From Pseudoalteromonas piscicida (GTDB lineage: Bacteria; Pseudomonadota; Gammaproteobacteria; Enterobacterales; Alteromonadaceae), in contig NZ_NKHF01000062.1 in NCBI RefSeq assembly GCF_002744175.1, positions 62,001 through 126,000 of the forward strand: a stretch of 64,000 bases of DNA. Direction: 5' to 3'. The notes below the pieces were generated by a model. The model had not been told where the DNA came from. It searched no databases and saw nothing but the letters and a program-made list of their open reading frames with translations. Positions within the stretch are counted from its first letter, which is position 1, and the number at the start of each line of letters is the position of its first letter. This document shows, one piece after another, positions 9,869-19,063 of this stretch. The translations under genes and the position numbers were made by a program.

Positions 9869-10381
9869 CTACATTTGCGACACAGCAATCAAAGGTACTC
9901 GTATTGAAACGCCGTTGAGGGCAATTTTGTGGATCATTTCATCTACAGTTGTACAGCAGTCATGGAGAATGAAAACATTGTACTGCTCGGCCGATTTCGA
10001 TAGCGCGGTATGGGTTACGCAGTTTTGTGTCATCATGCCGCAGATATATAAAGTGTCGATATCTTTAGATTGGAGCAAATCATTTAAGGGAGTTTGTTCA
10101 AAGCTGTCGGCGTAGGACTTTACGATATAGTGGCCGTTTGCTTGTGCTTGGTGGAGGCCATTGTGGAACTCGACACCGTTAGTGTCGGCATTAAAAAATG
10201 GTGCCTTCCCTTGCTCTGGATTGGCAATGTGCTGGACATAAATGACCTCTATGTTTTGCTCTGCCGCTTTGCTGATAGCTGTATTGATGTTTGTCAGTGT
10301 ATTTTCGGTATTCCATAACGGAAAAAGCCCCTCAGGAAAATAGTCATTTTGAATATCGATAACCAATAGTGCGCTGTTCAT
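9869..10381 (-). CDS. Isochorismatase-family cysteine hydrolase
   Basis: Cytoplasmic cysteine hydrolase of the isochorismatase/nicotinamidase fold, 170 residues, the usual size. The catalytic triad is visible: Asp9 in LLVIDIQNDYF, Lys88 in YIVKSYADSF, and Cys121 in GMMTQNCVTHTA, with the preceding cis-peptide region. Substrate cannot be told from sequence; relatives cut amides of small molecules. The gene is divergent from a GlxA-type AraC regulator 100 bases away. This pairing is frequent for isochorismatase-like genes and suggests the regulator controls it. Confidence 0.9.
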   Translation of the reverse strand: MNSALLVIDIQNDYFPEGLFPLWNTENTLTNINTAISKAAEQNIEVIYVQHIANPEQGKAPFFNADTNGVEFHNGLHQAQANGHYIVKSYADSFEQTPLNDLLQSKDIDTLYICGMMTQNCVTHTALSKSAEQYNVFILHDCCTTVDEMIHKIALNGVSIRVPLIAVSQM

Positions 10382-10484
10382 TTCTTTTACCTCGTCAATT
10401 AAATTGTAGAGGTATTGTGATGGTGTTGTAACTTTGACTGGAGTGTCTAAAATGACATTTTTGAGTTCAAATACGACAATATAG

Positions 10485-11396
10485 ATGAAACCTATAACAG
10501 TGGCGATTTGTCACTATCCCCGTGCGACGAAATCGGCTGTATATGGTCTAGAAGAGCTGTTTTTTCTAGCAGATAGAATTTGTATCGAAGAGTCACAGAA
10601 TACCCGCTTTACAACACATGTTGTTACCCTCGGTAGCGTTGTAAAGGGGGATTACAATATTGTGTTATTGCCGCCGAGTATTAGTTCTGATTATTACCTT
10701 AAACCTGAACCTCAATTACTTGCTTGGTTAAATCAGCAACATCAACAAGGTGCAGTTATCGCCTCTGCCTGTGCGGGAGCTTTTATACTTGCTGCCTCGG
10801 GGCTAAGCCATCAGCGCTTACTCACCACGCATTGGGGACTGACTGAGGCATTTAAACAGCACTTTCCAAACCAGCCTATCGATACGCGAAAAATATTAAT
10901 CGATCACAATGATATTATGTCGGCTGGCGGCATGATGTCTTGGCTTGATCTTGGATTAGAGTTAGTTAAAAAATATAGCAATCAATTTGTCATGCGAAAG
11001 TTAGGTAAAACGCTAGTAGTAGATACAGCACCACGGGAGCAGAGCTACTATCATCAATTTCAGCCAAACTTTCAACATAGTGATGATGCCGTGCTGCGGG
11101 CTCAGCAATACATTAACACCCATTATGATCACAATATTTCAATTATGGAGTTGGCTGATATCGCATTGCTTACTCAAAGAACCTTGCAACGACGGTTCAC
11201 AAAGCGACTCGGGCTAAACCCAAATCAGTACCTACAACGGTTTCGAGTGCAGAAAATGTGTGAACTATTGGAAAGTACTCGTAAACCATTTGATTGGATA
11301 GCACATCAGGTGGGGTATGAGGATACAGCAGCCTGTCGTAAAGTATTTAAAAAGTATATGGGCTTAACACCAAACGAGTTTCGACAGCGATTTTAG
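10485..11396 (+). CDS. GlxA-family AraC-type transcriptional regulator
   Basis: Regulator of 303 residues with two parts. The N-terminal DJ-1/PfpI-like domain (about 1-180) carries the nucleophile-elbow-like segment SACAGAFILAASGL. The C-terminal AraC DNA-binding domain (about 205-303) has two helix-turn-helix motifs (SIMELADIALLTQRTLQRRF and DWIAHQVGYEDTAACRKVF) and the family ending GLTPNEFRQRF. It is divergent from the isochorismatase-like gene, its likely target. No good ribosome-binding site is seen at this ATG, but the DJ-1 fold starts at once (TVAICHYPRA), so the start is probably right. Confidence 0.9.
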   Translation: MKPITVAICHYPRATKSAVYGLEELFFLADRICIEESQNTRFTTHVVTLGSVVKGDYNIVLLPPSISSDYYLKPEPQLLAWLNQQHQQGAVIASACAGAFILAASGLSHQRLLTTHWGLTEAFKQHFPNQPIDTRKILIDHNDIMSAGGMMSWLDLGLELVKKYSNQFVMRKLGKTLVVDTAPREQSYYHQFQPNFQHSDDAVLRAQQYINTHYDHNISIMELADIALLTQRTLQRRFTKRLGLNPNQYLQRFRVQKMCELLESTRKPFDWIAHQVGYEDTAACRKVFKKYMGLTPNEFRQRF

Positions 11397-11400
11397 TTAT

Positions 11401-11427
11401 ATATATTTTACTTTAGGTAAAATATAT
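11401..11427. promoter_or_regulatory. Perfect 11-bp inverted repeat before the membrane protein/XRE pair
   Basis: ATATATTTTAC and GTAAAATATAT flank the spacer TTTAG. The site lies 5 bases after the stop of the upstream regulator and about 70 bases before the next gene. The variants TTTGAGTAAAG and GTAAAAGATAC follow at 11461-11487. It could be the operator of the XRE protein encoded two genes down, or a weak terminator. I favour the operator because both sides are AT-rich and there is no GC stem. Confidence 0.5.
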
Positions 11428-11498
11428 TTGACTTGAGATTGGTTGAAGTTTACGCTTTGATGTAAAAGATACTTAACTTTGAGTAAAGTGAGTGTAAC

Positions 11499-11999
11499 AT
11501 GGAAAGCAGCAATAAAATTAAAGCATTTTTGGACTCGTTGAGTTTTCGAGACTTAACGATTGCTATTGAGTTTTTGGTAACAGGTTATATCTTATATTTT
11601 TATCTTGGCGAAATTGCAGCTGCGACAGAGCAATTACGCCAAGACCCTAGCTGGGTATCTGGGCTATTGCTTAAAGTGATAATTGTTTCTGTGGTAATTT
11701 CTATTGCAGGTCAGTTATTACTCAGCTTTGTCAGTGATAAGGATATAGATAGGTCTTTAGATGAACGTGAAAAATTGATTGCACTCTGTGGCGCTAAGCC
11801 TGCTTATTGGGTGCTTCAGGTTGGTGTGTGTATTTCTATTTTCCAGTATTGTGCAGAAGCGCAAAATTGGCCGAGAGGATTACCGTTTGAACTCCCCTTT
11901 GCACCGCTGCATATTTTAGTGATCGCATTCTTGCTGGCTGAATTAGTCGGTTATGGAACCCAATTGATCAGAGCTCGCTTAGGAGCGGTGTATGGCTGA
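11499..11999 (+). CDS. Four-helix inner-membrane protein, DUF2178-like
   Basis: Predicted integral membrane protein, 166 residues, function unknown. Four hydrophobic helices are visible at about residues 22-38, 56-76, 100-117 and 133-152. The loop between helices 2 and 3 carries SDKDIDRSLDEREKLI, like the D-E-R motif of DUF2178-type proteins that pair with small XRE regulators. The stop codon overlaps the start of the XRE gene by 8 bases, so the two are translationally coupled. Such pairs are widespread and probably form a regulatory unit, but the signal is not known. Confidence 0.75.
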   Translation: MESSNKIKAFLDSLSFRDLTIAIEFLVTGYILYFYLGEIAAATEQLRQDPSWVSGLLLKVIIVSVVISIAGQLLLSFVSDKDIDRSLDEREKLIALCGAKPAYWVLQVGVCISIFQYCAEAQNWPRGLPFELPFAPLHILVIAFLLAELVGYGTQLIRARLGAVYG

Positions 12000-12204
12000 C
12001 TTATCCATTAAAAACAAAATTAGAATGCTACGGTTTATGAGTGGCGAAATGACCCAGAAGGAACTAGCGGAACGAGTTGGCGTTACAAGGCAGACGATTA
12101 TGGCCATTGAAGCTGCCAAGTATTCACCTTCGCTTGAAGTTGCCTTTAAAATAGCCCATGTATTCAACGTCTCCATTGAGGATGTGTTTGAATATAAAGT
12201 ATAA
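11992..12204 (+). CDS. Small XRE-family (Cro/CI type) regulator
   Basis: DNA-binding protein of 70 residues, nearly all of it one helix-turn-helix domain: MTQKELAERVGVTRQTIMAI is the HTH and the end FNVSIEDVFEYKV is typical of the YozG/HTH_3 group that sits beside small membrane proteins. It overlaps the previous gene by 8 bases. It may bind the palindrome at 11401-11427 as an autoregulator (inference). A terminator follows. Confidence 0.9.
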   Translation: MADLSIKNKIRMLRFMSGEMTQKELAERVGVTRQTIMAIEAAKYSPSLEVAFKIAHVFNVSIEDVFEYKV

Positions 12205-12218
12205 AATACCGAAATCTG

Positions 12219-12249
12219 CGTGATGTAAAGCGGGTTTACATCACGTTTT
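12219..12249 (+). terminator. Terminator of the membrane protein/XRE operon
   Basis: Stem CGTGATGTAAA / TTTACATCACG with a GCGGG loop, then TTTTATT. Confidence 0.88.
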
Positions 12250-12352
12250 ATTATTACTTCCTCTAAATATGCCATCATTTTGTCTAAATGTTAAAAAACG
12301 ATGATAAAAAAAGTTTAATAATTAGGCATTCTAATCTAATCTTGAAGTACAC

Positions 12353-12590
12353 AACCTGAGGTTTGGATTAGGAACGAGCCAACTCATTGTTTTTTAAATC
12401 ACATTAAATTATTTCCTTATCTAGTCAGAGCATGTTGGGATAACTCCGCTTCCTGCTCTCGCCAAGGTATCTACATTCGGTAGGCAAGGCGAATTAACGC
12501 ACTAATAGCTGGCGATTGGAGTGAATTCCAACCCAGTTGGCGCTAAAACTGGCTGCTAGAAAGGCACTAATTATCCGAAGCTCTGGCTAA
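12353..12590 (-). repeat. MITE-like element, copy 2
   Basis: About 238 bp. Read on the minus strand it matches the element at 54236-54472 nearly end to end: CTTCGGATAATTAGTGCC, CTAGCAGCCAGTTTTAGCGC, GAATTCACT, TTCGCCTTGCCTAC, GTTATCCCAA and AAACAATGAGTT. Its ends AACCTGAGGTTTGGATTA (plus) and AGAGCTTCGGATAATTA (minus) are imperfect terminal inverted repeats. It has no coding capacity. It fills most of the 477-base gap between the XRE terminator and the next gene. Confidence 0.8.
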
Positions 12591-12681
12591 CTACATTGCT
12601 ATACCTTTTGACTCTTTGGTTGCAAGTGAGTCAGTGTTTCGCTCAACGCGATTGATTATTCAGGCTTGATTACGAGGTGTC

Positions 12682-13530
12682 ATGGTTAAGCAGTATACAG
12701 CGATAGTTAACTTTTTTGGCACGGTGAGCTTAGCATGGGTGCTGGCGCTAATGCCTGCTCATGCCAGCGAGTGTAATAAAACGGTGAATATCGGCGTTGT
12801 TGCCGATTGGCCGCCATTAACTGTATTTGATGAGCTTGGACCTTGGGGGCTAGATGTGGATATTGCTGAAATGGTGTTTCAGCATGTTGGTGTTTGTACT
12901 CAATATATTCGCCTTCCCTCCAGCGCGCGAACTTTTGAAGAAATGTCCAAAGGGATTATTGATGTTGCTGTCATGGTTAGCTACACCAAAGACCGTGAAG
13001 TATACGGTGATTTCACTATGCCTTATCGATTTGAACGAATGCGATTGTTTTCTTTATCTCCTCCGCTCGAGTTGGTCAAACTGGAGTCATTGCTAAAACA
13101 ATCCAAGACGATTGGCTTAAGTATAGGTTCGTATTACGGCGAAGAGATTAACCGGCTTAAGCAAGATGACCGTTATAAAGACCAATTTGTCAGTATAGCC
13201 AGTGCTCAACGTCGAGTTGAAATGCTAATGAAGCGTCGCGTAGACTTTATTATTGATGATGTTATCACTGGGAACTATTTTATTAACGAGCAAGGGCTTG
13301 CTGAGGCGCAGACTTGGCCGTATGTTGTTCATGATAATCAGGTTCACTTTCTGCTGAGAAAGCATACGTTTAGTCCTGGGTTAAAACGTAAAATCGATGA
13401 CGCGATAGTGCAGCTTAAGCCAAGAATTGAGCTGCTGGTAAGTACTTATGTATCGAATGCGGTGTTCCACTCTACTGCAATAGCCAATGAATTACCTCGC
13501 TATCAGCTATCTTCTTCAACCCCTGAGTAA
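12682..13530 (+). CDS. Periplasmic solute-binding protein, family 3 type
   Basis: Secreted or periplasmic binding protein of 282 residues with a signal peptide ending near MPAHASEC. The mature part begins VNIGVVADWPPLTVFDE and GLDVDIAEMVF, the conserved opening of amino-acid type (family 3) binding proteins, followed by DVAVMVSYTKDREVYGDFTMPY. No permease or ATPase is adjacent, so it is either an orphan binding protein or one of the many SBP_bac_3-like proteins of Alteromonadales with unclear roles. The next genes concern choline, but a 419-base gap with its own regulatory site separates them, so a shared role is not supported. Confidence 0.82.
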   Translation: MVKQYTAIVNFFGTVSLAWVLALMPAHASECNKTVNIGVVADWPPLTVFDELGPWGLDVDIAEMVFQHVGVCTQYIRLPSSARTFEEMSKGIIDVAVMVSYTKDREVYGDFTMPYRFERMRLFSLSPPLELVKLESLLKQSKTIGLSIGSYYGEEINRLKQDDRYKDQFVSIASAQRRVEMLMKRRVDFIIDDVITGNYFINEQGLAEAQTWPYVVHDNQVHFLLRKHTFSPGLKRKIDDAIVQLKPRIELLVSTYVSNAVFHSTAIANELPRYQLSSSTPE

Positions 13531-13949
13531 ACCCCAATCTAACTAGCTGCTCAATTTGAGGGGGAGCCACATATTAATGATAAAAGTACACCTGACGAGA
13601 AACGAGTAAACACGTAACCTTGTTTTTATCTTAATATTTTAAAGTTTTAGATTCACTTGAACAGCACGATAGCATTGCGCATTTTTCACTAAAAAGTGTG
13701 ATTTTTAATCAGCTCTAAATTAATCAAGTTGTCACAACAACGCGGTAAATTATCGCAAATAGCTGCAAAATATCAGGTTTTTGAAATTTTTTTGAGATTT
13801 TTTGTAATCCTTCAAAACCCCTTAGCTATCATGGGATTAACCTAGGTACAAACGTCAAAAAATTGGCTTTTTACAAAAAGTCAACCTTGAAGTCTCTCTC
13901 TTATCCCCCTAAGCTTTATTTTAATTGAACGGTCAATTAATAAAAAGCT
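13531..13949. promoter_or_regulatory. Region upstream of betI
   Basis: A 419-base AT-rich stretch without a gene. A small hairpin (CACT-AAAA-AGTG within T- and A-runs, about 13685-13705) may end the upstream gene. The promoter of the bet operon must lie in 13780-13940. The palindrome listed next is its most distinct element. Confidence 0.5.
13921..13940. promoter_or_regulatory. Putative BetI operator
   Basis: TTAATTGAACGGTCAATTAA is a perfect inverted repeat (8-bp arms TTAATTGA / TCAATTAA, spacer ACGG). It ends 9 bases before the betI start codon. TetR-family BetI proteins repress their own operon and release it with choline; a palindrome at this place is the expected target. The assignment is by position and symmetry only. 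Confidence 0.75.
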
Positions 13950-14540
13950 ATGCCAAAAGTCGGAATGGAACCTGTTCGTCGTCAGCAGCTAATTGACGCC
14001 ACATTAGAGTCAGTTGCCGAGCTAGGATTACAAGCAACCACTATTAATAGTATCAGCAAAAGAGCGGGTCTCTCGTCAGGGATCATCAGTCACTATTTTG
14101 GTGGTAAACAAGGCTTGATTGAAGCAACCGTGCGCTACTTATTAAACAACTTGAAATACAGCTTGTTAGATAAAACCTGCGAAGGTTGCAGTGCCGAGCA
14201 GCGATTGATGTATATCGTTGAAGCTAACTTCGCCATGGTACAGCAGCAGTCAAATACGACGCGTACCTGGTTAAGCTTCTGGGCGCAATCAATGCACGAT
14301 GATGAACTACACCGACTACAGCGCGTTAATAGCCGCCGATTACAAAGTAACTTAGCCACTTCGTTTGCTGCTTTTATGCCAAGAGCTGAGGCAAAAGAAG
14401 CCGCTGAACTTGCAGCTGGCATGATTGACGGGCTCTGGCTTAGAGCCGTATTAAGTAAAGCCGACCATCACGCGTTTCATCACAGCGAAACGCTCGCAAA
14501 ACGCTACATTCAATCACTTATTAAGCAGTTTGGAGGATAA
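13950..14540 (+). CDS. betI: Choline-responsive TetR-type repressor BetI
   Basis: TetR-family regulator of 196 residues, the standard BetI length. The start [22 protein letters not shown] and the HTH ([36 protein letters not shown]) are characteristic of BetI. The C-terminal ligand domain includes [15 protein letters not shown] and [14 protein letters not shown]. It is the first gene of betI-betB-betA, preceded by a perfect palindrome. betB follows after a single base, so expression is coupled. Confidence 0.96.
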   Translation: MPKVGMEPVRRQQLIDATLESVAELGLQATTINSISKRAGLSSGIISHYFGGKQGLIEATVRYLLNNLKYSLLDKTCEGCSAEQRLMYIVEANFAMVQQQSNTTRTWLSFWAQSMHDDELHRLQRVNSRRLQSNLATSFAAFMPRAEAKEAAELAAGMIDGLWLRAVLSKADHHAFHHSETLAKRYIQSLIKQFGG

Positions 14541-14541
14541 T

Positions 14542-16005
14542 GTGACAGTCCCTGTATATCAAAATTTTATTCATGGCCAGTTCTTGGCAAATCACTCAGG
14601 CGAAAAGTTTGCAGTAAGAAATCCAGCAACGGATGAAGTGATCTACGAAGTAGAAATCGCTGACAGCCATGTTCAGCAAGCTGCGATTGAAAGTGCCAGA
14701 GCCGGTTTTGCACTATGGTCTGCTATGACGCCAATTGAACGTAGCCGTATTTTACATAAAGCGGTATCGCTATTACGCGAACGTAATGATGAGCTTGCTA
14801 AAGTTGAGGTATTAGACACAGGTAAGCCTTGGCAAGAAGCGGAATGTGTCGACATTCAAACTGGCGCAGATGTGATTGAATATTTTGCAGGATTGGCACC
14901 TGCTCAGATTGGTAGCCAGCAACCTGTCGGCAATGATTTTTTCTACACTCGTAAAGAGCCATTAGGTATTTGTGCTGGCATTGGGGCGTGGAATTATCCG
15001 CTGCAAATCGCATGTTGGAAGTCTGGCCCTGCACTTGCTGCTGGTAATGCCTTAATTTTCAAACCTTCAGAAGAAACTCCGCTAGGTGCGATTAAGTTGG
15101 CCGAAATCTTTATTGAAGCCGGAGTGCCTGCGGGCGTATTCAATGTGGTACAAGGCGCTGCAGAGGTGGGCCAGTGGCTCACAACGCATCCTGATATTGA
15201 GAAAGTATCGTTCACCGGTGAAGTCGGCACGGGCAAAAAAGTAATGCAAAGTGCGGCAAGCAATTTAAAAGAGGTGACGATGGAGCTAGGTGGCAAATCA
15301 CCGCTTATCGTCTTTGAAGATGCTGATATTTCTCAAGCTATCAGTGCTGCAATGTTGGGCAACTTCTACACTCAAGGTGAAGTGTGTACTAACTGTACGC
15401 GCGTATTTGTACATCGCAGTGTATATGATGCCTTCTTGGCAGAGCTAAAACAGCGCACTGAGCAAAATATTATTGCAGGTGATCCGCTTGATCCAGAAGT
15501 GAACCTAGGTGCGCTTATTTCAAAGCAACACCAAAAATTGGTAATGGACTATATCGCAGCTGGCAAAGCTGAAGGGGCAACTGTATTAACAGGTGGTGAA
15601 GCCATCAGCCCTGCATCTGCACCAAACGGTTATTTCGTCGCACCAACGATATTTGTCGACTGTCATGACGATATGACTATTGTGAAAGAAGAAATCTTTG
15701 GTCCAGTGATGTCTGTATTGGTATTCGATGACGAAGAAGAAGTTATTCAACGAGCAAACAATACGCATTTAGGCTTAGCAGCTGGTGTGTTTAGTAAAGA
15801 TATTCAACGTGCACACCGCGTGATCCATCAGCTAGAAGCCGGTATTTGTTGGATCAACAGTTATGGTAACTCACCTGCTGAAATGCCAGTTGGTGGCTAC
15901 AAGCAGTCTGGTATCGGTCGTGAGAATGGCGTCGAGACACTTGACCAATATACCCAGACAAAATCTGTGTATGTAGGTATGAGTGATATTGAAAGCCCAT
16001 TTTAA
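14542..16005 (+). CDS. betB: Betaine-aldehyde dehydrogenase
   Basis: NAD(P)-dependent enzyme oxidising betaine aldehyde to glycine betaine in the cytoplasm, about 487 residues. I start it at GTG 14542: GGAGG lies 5 bases upstream, just inside the end of betI, and the protein then begins [13 protein letters not shown]. An in-frame TTG at 14530 has no such site. Aldehyde dehydrogenase motifs are complete: [32 protein letters not shown], the catalytic Glu in MELGGKSPL, and the catalytic Cys in [11 protein letters not shown]. The C-terminus is typical of BetB ([20 protein letters not shown]). Confidence 0.96.
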   Translation: MTVPVYQNFIHGQFLANHSGEKFAVRNPATDEVIYEVEIADSHVQQAAIESARAGFALWSAMTPIERSRILHKAVSLLRERNDELAKVEVLDTGKPWQEAECVDIQTGADVIEYFAGLAPAQIGSQQPVGNDFFYTRKEPLGICAGIGAWNYPLQIACWKSGPALAAGNALIFKPSEETPLGAIKLAEIFIEAGVPAGVFNVVQGAAEVGQWLTTHPDIEKVSFTGEVGTGKKVMQSAASNLKEVTMELGGKSPLIVFEDADISQAISAAMLGNFYTQGEVCTNCTRVFVHRSVYDAFLAELKQRTEQNIIAGDPLDPEVNLGALISKQHQKLVMDYIAAGKAEGATVLTGGEAISPASAPNGYFVAPTIFVDCHDDMTIVKEEIFGPVMSVLVFDDEEEVIQRANNTHLGLAAGVFSKDIQRAHRVIHQLEAGICWINSYGNSPAEMPVGGYKQSGIGRENGVETLDQYTQTKSVYVGMSDIESPF

Positions 16006-16017
16006 TCGAGGAGTACT

Positions 16018-17682
16018 ATGACTGATTTTGACTATATTATCGTAGGGGCCGGTTCTGCGGGCTGTGTGCTGGCAAACCGTTTGTCGGAAAATCCTGCTCA
16101 CAAAGTATTACTGCTCGAAACGGGCGGTAGCGATAAAAGTATTTTTATTCAGATGCCAACGGCGTTATCTATTCCAATGAATACCGATAAATACGCTTGG
16201 CAGTTTCATACAGAACCTGAACCGTATTTAGACAATCGTGTTATGCATTGTCCACGTGGCAAGGTACTCGGTGGCTCATCGTCAATCAATGGTATGGTGT
16301 ACGTTCGTGGTCATGCTAAGGATTTTGATGAGTGGCAAGATCACGGTGCAGAAGGCTGGGATTACCAATCTTGTTTGCCTTACTTTAAGCGTGCTGAGTC
16401 TTGGTATCTAGGTGGCGACGAATACCGTGGCGAGAAAGGTCCACTTGGCACCAACAATGGTAATGAAATGGCAAACCCGCTCTATCGCGCCTTTATTAGC
16501 GCAGGAGAGCAGGCCGGTTATGCATTTACCAAAGACTATAACGGTGAGCAGCAAGAAGGCTTTGGCCCAATGCATATGACCGTAAAAGATGGTAAGCGTT
16601 GTTCATCAAGTCGCGCCTATTTAGACCCAATTAAACACCGTAGCAACCTGACAATTGTAACGGGAGCACTGGTACAAAAAGTGTTGCTAGAAGACAAAGT
16701 TGCAACCGGTGTTGAGTACAGCGTTAAGGGTACTCTCAAAACAGCGACTGCTGCAAAAGAAGTCATTTTGAGCGCGGGTTCAATCGGTTCACCGCACTTA
16801 TTACAGTTGTCTGGTATCGGTGATAAAGAAGCGTTGACTGCCGCAGGCGTTGAAGTGAAACATCACTTACCTGGAGTGGGTAAAAACCTTCAAGACCACT
16901 TAGAGTTTTATTTCCAGTATAAATGTAAGCAACCTATTACCTTAAATGGCAAATTAGGATTGATTTCTAAGGGGCTGATTGGGGCTAGATGGCTGCTTGA
17001 CAAGTCAGGTCTTGGGGCTACAAACCATTTTGAATCTTGTGCCTTTATTCGTTCAAAAGCGGGCGTTGAGTGGCCAGATCTTCAGTACCATTTTTTACCA
17101 GCAGCAATTCGCTACGATGGCAAAAGTGCATTTGCTGGTCATGGCTTCCAAGTTCATGTTGGTCACAATAAACCAAAGAGCCGTGGTGAAGTAACGATTA
17201 AGTCAGCAGATCCAACGGTTGCACCTAAAATACAGTTTAACTACCTAGCTGAACAAGAAGATATTGAAGGCTTTAGAGCTTGTGTTAGGTTGACTCGTGA
17301 AATCATCGAGCAAAGTGCGTTTGAAGACTTTAGACAGAGCGAGATCCAACCTGGTGAGCATATCCAAACCGATGAAGAAATTGATGCCTTTGTGCGTCAA
17401 GCGGTAGAAAGTGCTTATCACCCTTCTTGCTCTTGCAAAATGGGAGAAGATGAAATGGCTGTCGTAGACTCACAGACCCGCGTGCGCGGTGTTAAAGGGC
17501 TACGCGTTGTGGATTCATCTATCTTCCCAACCATTCCTAATGGCAACCTCAATGCCCCAACCATCATGGTTGCGGAAAAAGCGGCGGACATGATTTTAGA
17601 CAATCCGCCACTGGCAACTGAGGGAGCAAACGTTGCCATGACACAAAACTGGCAACAAGTTCAACGTAGTTCGGAGATGTAG
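16018..17682 (+). CDS. betA: Choline dehydrogenase
   Basis: FAD-dependent, membrane-associated enzyme that oxidises choline to betaine aldehyde; 554 residues, close to the E. coli enzyme (556). The N-terminal FAD motif [18 protein letters not shown] and the GMC signatures [20 protein letters not shown] and [17 protein letters not shown] are visible. So are the active-site regions near [13 protein letters not shown] and the C-terminal [25 protein letters not shown] ribosome-binding site lies 12 bases after betB. Together with betB it makes glycine betaine from choline for osmoprotection or as a carbon and nitrogen source. Confidence 0.97.
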   Translation: MTDFDYIIVGAGSAGCVLANRLSENPAHKVLLLETGGSDKSIFIQMPTALSIPMNTDKYAWQFHTEPEPYLDNRVMHCPRGKVLGGSSSINGMVYVRGHAKDFDEWQDHGAEGWDYQSCLPYFKRAESWYLGGDEYRGEKGPLGTNNGNEMANPLYRAFISAGEQAGYAFTKDYNGEQQEGFGPMHMTVKDGKRCSSSRAYLDPIKHRSNLTIVTGALVQKVLLEDKVATGVEYSVKGTLKTATAAKEVILSAGSIGSPHLLQLSGIGDKEALTAAGVEVKHHLPGVGKNLQDHLEFYFQYKCKQPITLNGKLGLISKGLIGARWLLDKSGLGATNHFESCAFIRSKAGVEWPDLQYHFLPAAIRYDGKSAFAGHGFQVHVGHNKPKSRGEVTIKSADPTVAPKIQFNYLAEQEDIEGFRACVRLTREIIEQSAFEDFRQSEIQPGEHIQTDEEIDAFVRQAVESAYHPSCSCKMGEDEMAVVDSQTRVRGVKGLRVVDSSIFPTIPNGNLNAPTIMVAEKAADMILDNPPLATEGANVAMTQNWQQVQRSSEM

Positions 17683-17733
17683 TTTCGCCACTCGTATGGG
17701 AAAGTTCGTGCCCCATATGAGGCCTGCAGTGGC

Positions 17734-17760
17734 ATGCAGTGCAAATTGTTTGCACTGCAT
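17734..17760 (+). promoter_or_regulatory. Perfect hairpin between betA and the transporter gene
   Basis: ATGCAGTGCAAA and TTTGCACTGCAT form a perfect 12-bp stem with a 3-base loop, 50 bases after the betA stop. No T-run follows, so it is not a classic terminator. It may be an RNA processing or stability element separating betIBA from the transporter genes, or a partial terminator. Confidence 0.6.
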
Positions 17761-17799
17761 TAATGCGGGAATAATGTAAATAAAAACAACGGAGAAAAA

Positions 17800-17850
17800 A
17801 TGAGTTACTTCTATCAATTTTGGGAGGGTGACAATGACAGTATGGCTTAG
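17800..17850 (+). CDS. Possible 16-residue leader ORF before the transporter
   Basis: ATG at 17800 has a GGAG ribosome-binding site about 6 bases upstream and reads MSYFYQFWEGDNDSMA before TAG at 17848-17850. It overlaps the transporter start (ATG 17834) by 17 bases in another frame, and the transporter's own GGAGG lies inside it. Translation of the short ORF could therefore open or occlude the transporter start. Whether it encodes a functional peptide cannot be told from one sequence. Confidence 0.45.
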   Translation: MSYFYQFWEGDNDSMA

Positions 17851-19051
17851 TGCAGGCATCATTTTCACCCTATTGGCAATTGCCTTTATTTTATTGAAGT
17901 GGGGGAATTTACAGTGCGTTGGTGTTACACCGGTTAAAACGTTCACTTTTATTGCAATCTTATTTACTTCTGGCCTCGACGTTGGCCTGATCATGTTTCC
18001 GCTTACGGAGTTTGCGGGTTACGCAGACATAAAAGCAAGCCCAGAGTATGCATTTACTAATCCGCTGGCCATAGAGTTTGGCTTTTGGGGATTTTTAATC
18101 TGGGGGTTCTACTTTCTTACGTGCTTTTATTTCTGCGTAATAGAGCCCAAAGTGAAATTCTTTGAAATTCCTTGGGTTAAATTCATTAATAACCTAGTTA
18201 TTATCGGTACATGTGCGTTTACTGCATTCTTATTGCTGTCTAACCTACCTTGGTATTTACCTAGTTTAGGCGACGGTGAGTCGATTATTCCTAGTTTCTA
18301 CCTGATTGTGTTTGCGGCTATCGCTTTTGCGGTTTACTCGAGCACTAGCCTTAAGTACGTGCGTTTTTTAAGTATCACGACGACATGGGTATTTATCGGT
18401 TTAATCGCCTTTATGTGGGCGTCAGCGTTTGTCTTTGGTGACAGTGCTATGTCGAGCTATACCAATAACTTGGCATTGATCGGCGGATACTTTGCCAATA
18501 TCGACCAGTTTGTACTACCACTTAACGACTATCACGAGTTTTATCTATTTTGGTGGTTTGCGTGGAGCATTATGATTGGACAGTTTACATCGCGTTTTGT
18601 GGGCGGCTTGAAAACTTATCAAGTTCTAGCAGCAATGTTAATTTTCCCATCGATCCCGATTGCAGCGTGGTTTGGCGTGCTTTACCACTACCATGAAGCT
18701 GGGATCCCAACCACTGGCATTAAAAACTTTGCGATGGTGTTTGTAGGCGTGGTGTTTGTGATTAACTCGCTGGACTCATTAATTCGCCTGTATACAGATA
18801 ATCTTAACCTGACAGTTAGCCGTTTGGGAAAAAGAAACTATATTTTATTTAATATCGTAGCGTTATCTCTGCTTACGCTGTTATTTAAACTTAACTTCTT
18901 ACAGATCCAATGGGTTGGTGCATTAGTCATAGGCTTGTTCTTTTCTTGCTTTGGTTATATTGCCTACAGCAAGTATAAAACCGTGAGCAAGATAGATAGC
19001 TCGCCAAAAGACAACCTTATCGACTTTAGAAAAATTGAATCAGTAAACTAG
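17834..19051 (+). CDS. Short, divergent BCCT-like (choline/betaine) transporter
   Basis: Inner-membrane protein of about 405 residues with roughly eleven hydrophobic helices. The segment FWWFAWSIMIGQFTSRFVGG lines up with the conserved BCCT signature (W-W-x-x-W-S-P-F-V-G-x-F-x-A-R-x-S-R-G), and VINSLDSLIRLYTDN resembles the later T-S-x-D-S segment. BCCT carriers are normally over 500 residues, so this is a compact, diverged member or a related family. The start is ATG 17834, with GGAGG about 6 bases upstream; the in-frame GTG at 17828 lies too close to that site. Its place after betIBA suggests choline or glycine betaine import. Confidence 0.72.
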   Translation: MTVWLSAGIIFTLLAIAFILLKWGNLQCVGVTPVKTFTFIAILFTSGLDVGLIMFPLTEFAGYADIKASPEYAFTNPLAIEFGFWGFLIWGFYFLTCFYFCVIEPKVKFFEIPWVKFINNLVIIGTCAFTAFLLLSNLPWYLPSLGDGESIIPSFYLIVFAAIAFAVYSSTSLKYVRFLSITTTWVFIGLIAFMWASAFVFGDSAMSSYTNNLALIGGYFANIDQFVLPLNDYHEFYLFWWFAWSIMIGQFTSRFVGGLKTYQVLAAMLIFPSIPIAAWFGVLYHYHEAGIPTTGIKNFAMVFVGVVFVINSLDSLIRLYTDNLNLTVSRLGKRNYILFNIVALSLLTLLFKLNFLQIQWVGALVIGLFFSCFGYIAYSKYKTVSKIDSSPKDNLIDFRKIESVN

Positions 19052-19063
19052 GGATACAACTAA

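Noticed and set aside
12682..13530. Solute-binding protein as part of the bet operon
   Set aside because: A 419-base gap and the palindrome before betI separate them, and the protein is of the amino-acid family 3 type, not the betaine-binding (OpuAC/ProX) type.
17596..17994. 132-residue minus-strand ORF over betA and the transporter gene
   Set aside because: It covers the betA end, the hairpin and the start of the transporter on the opposite strand; its composition is that of an antisense shadow.
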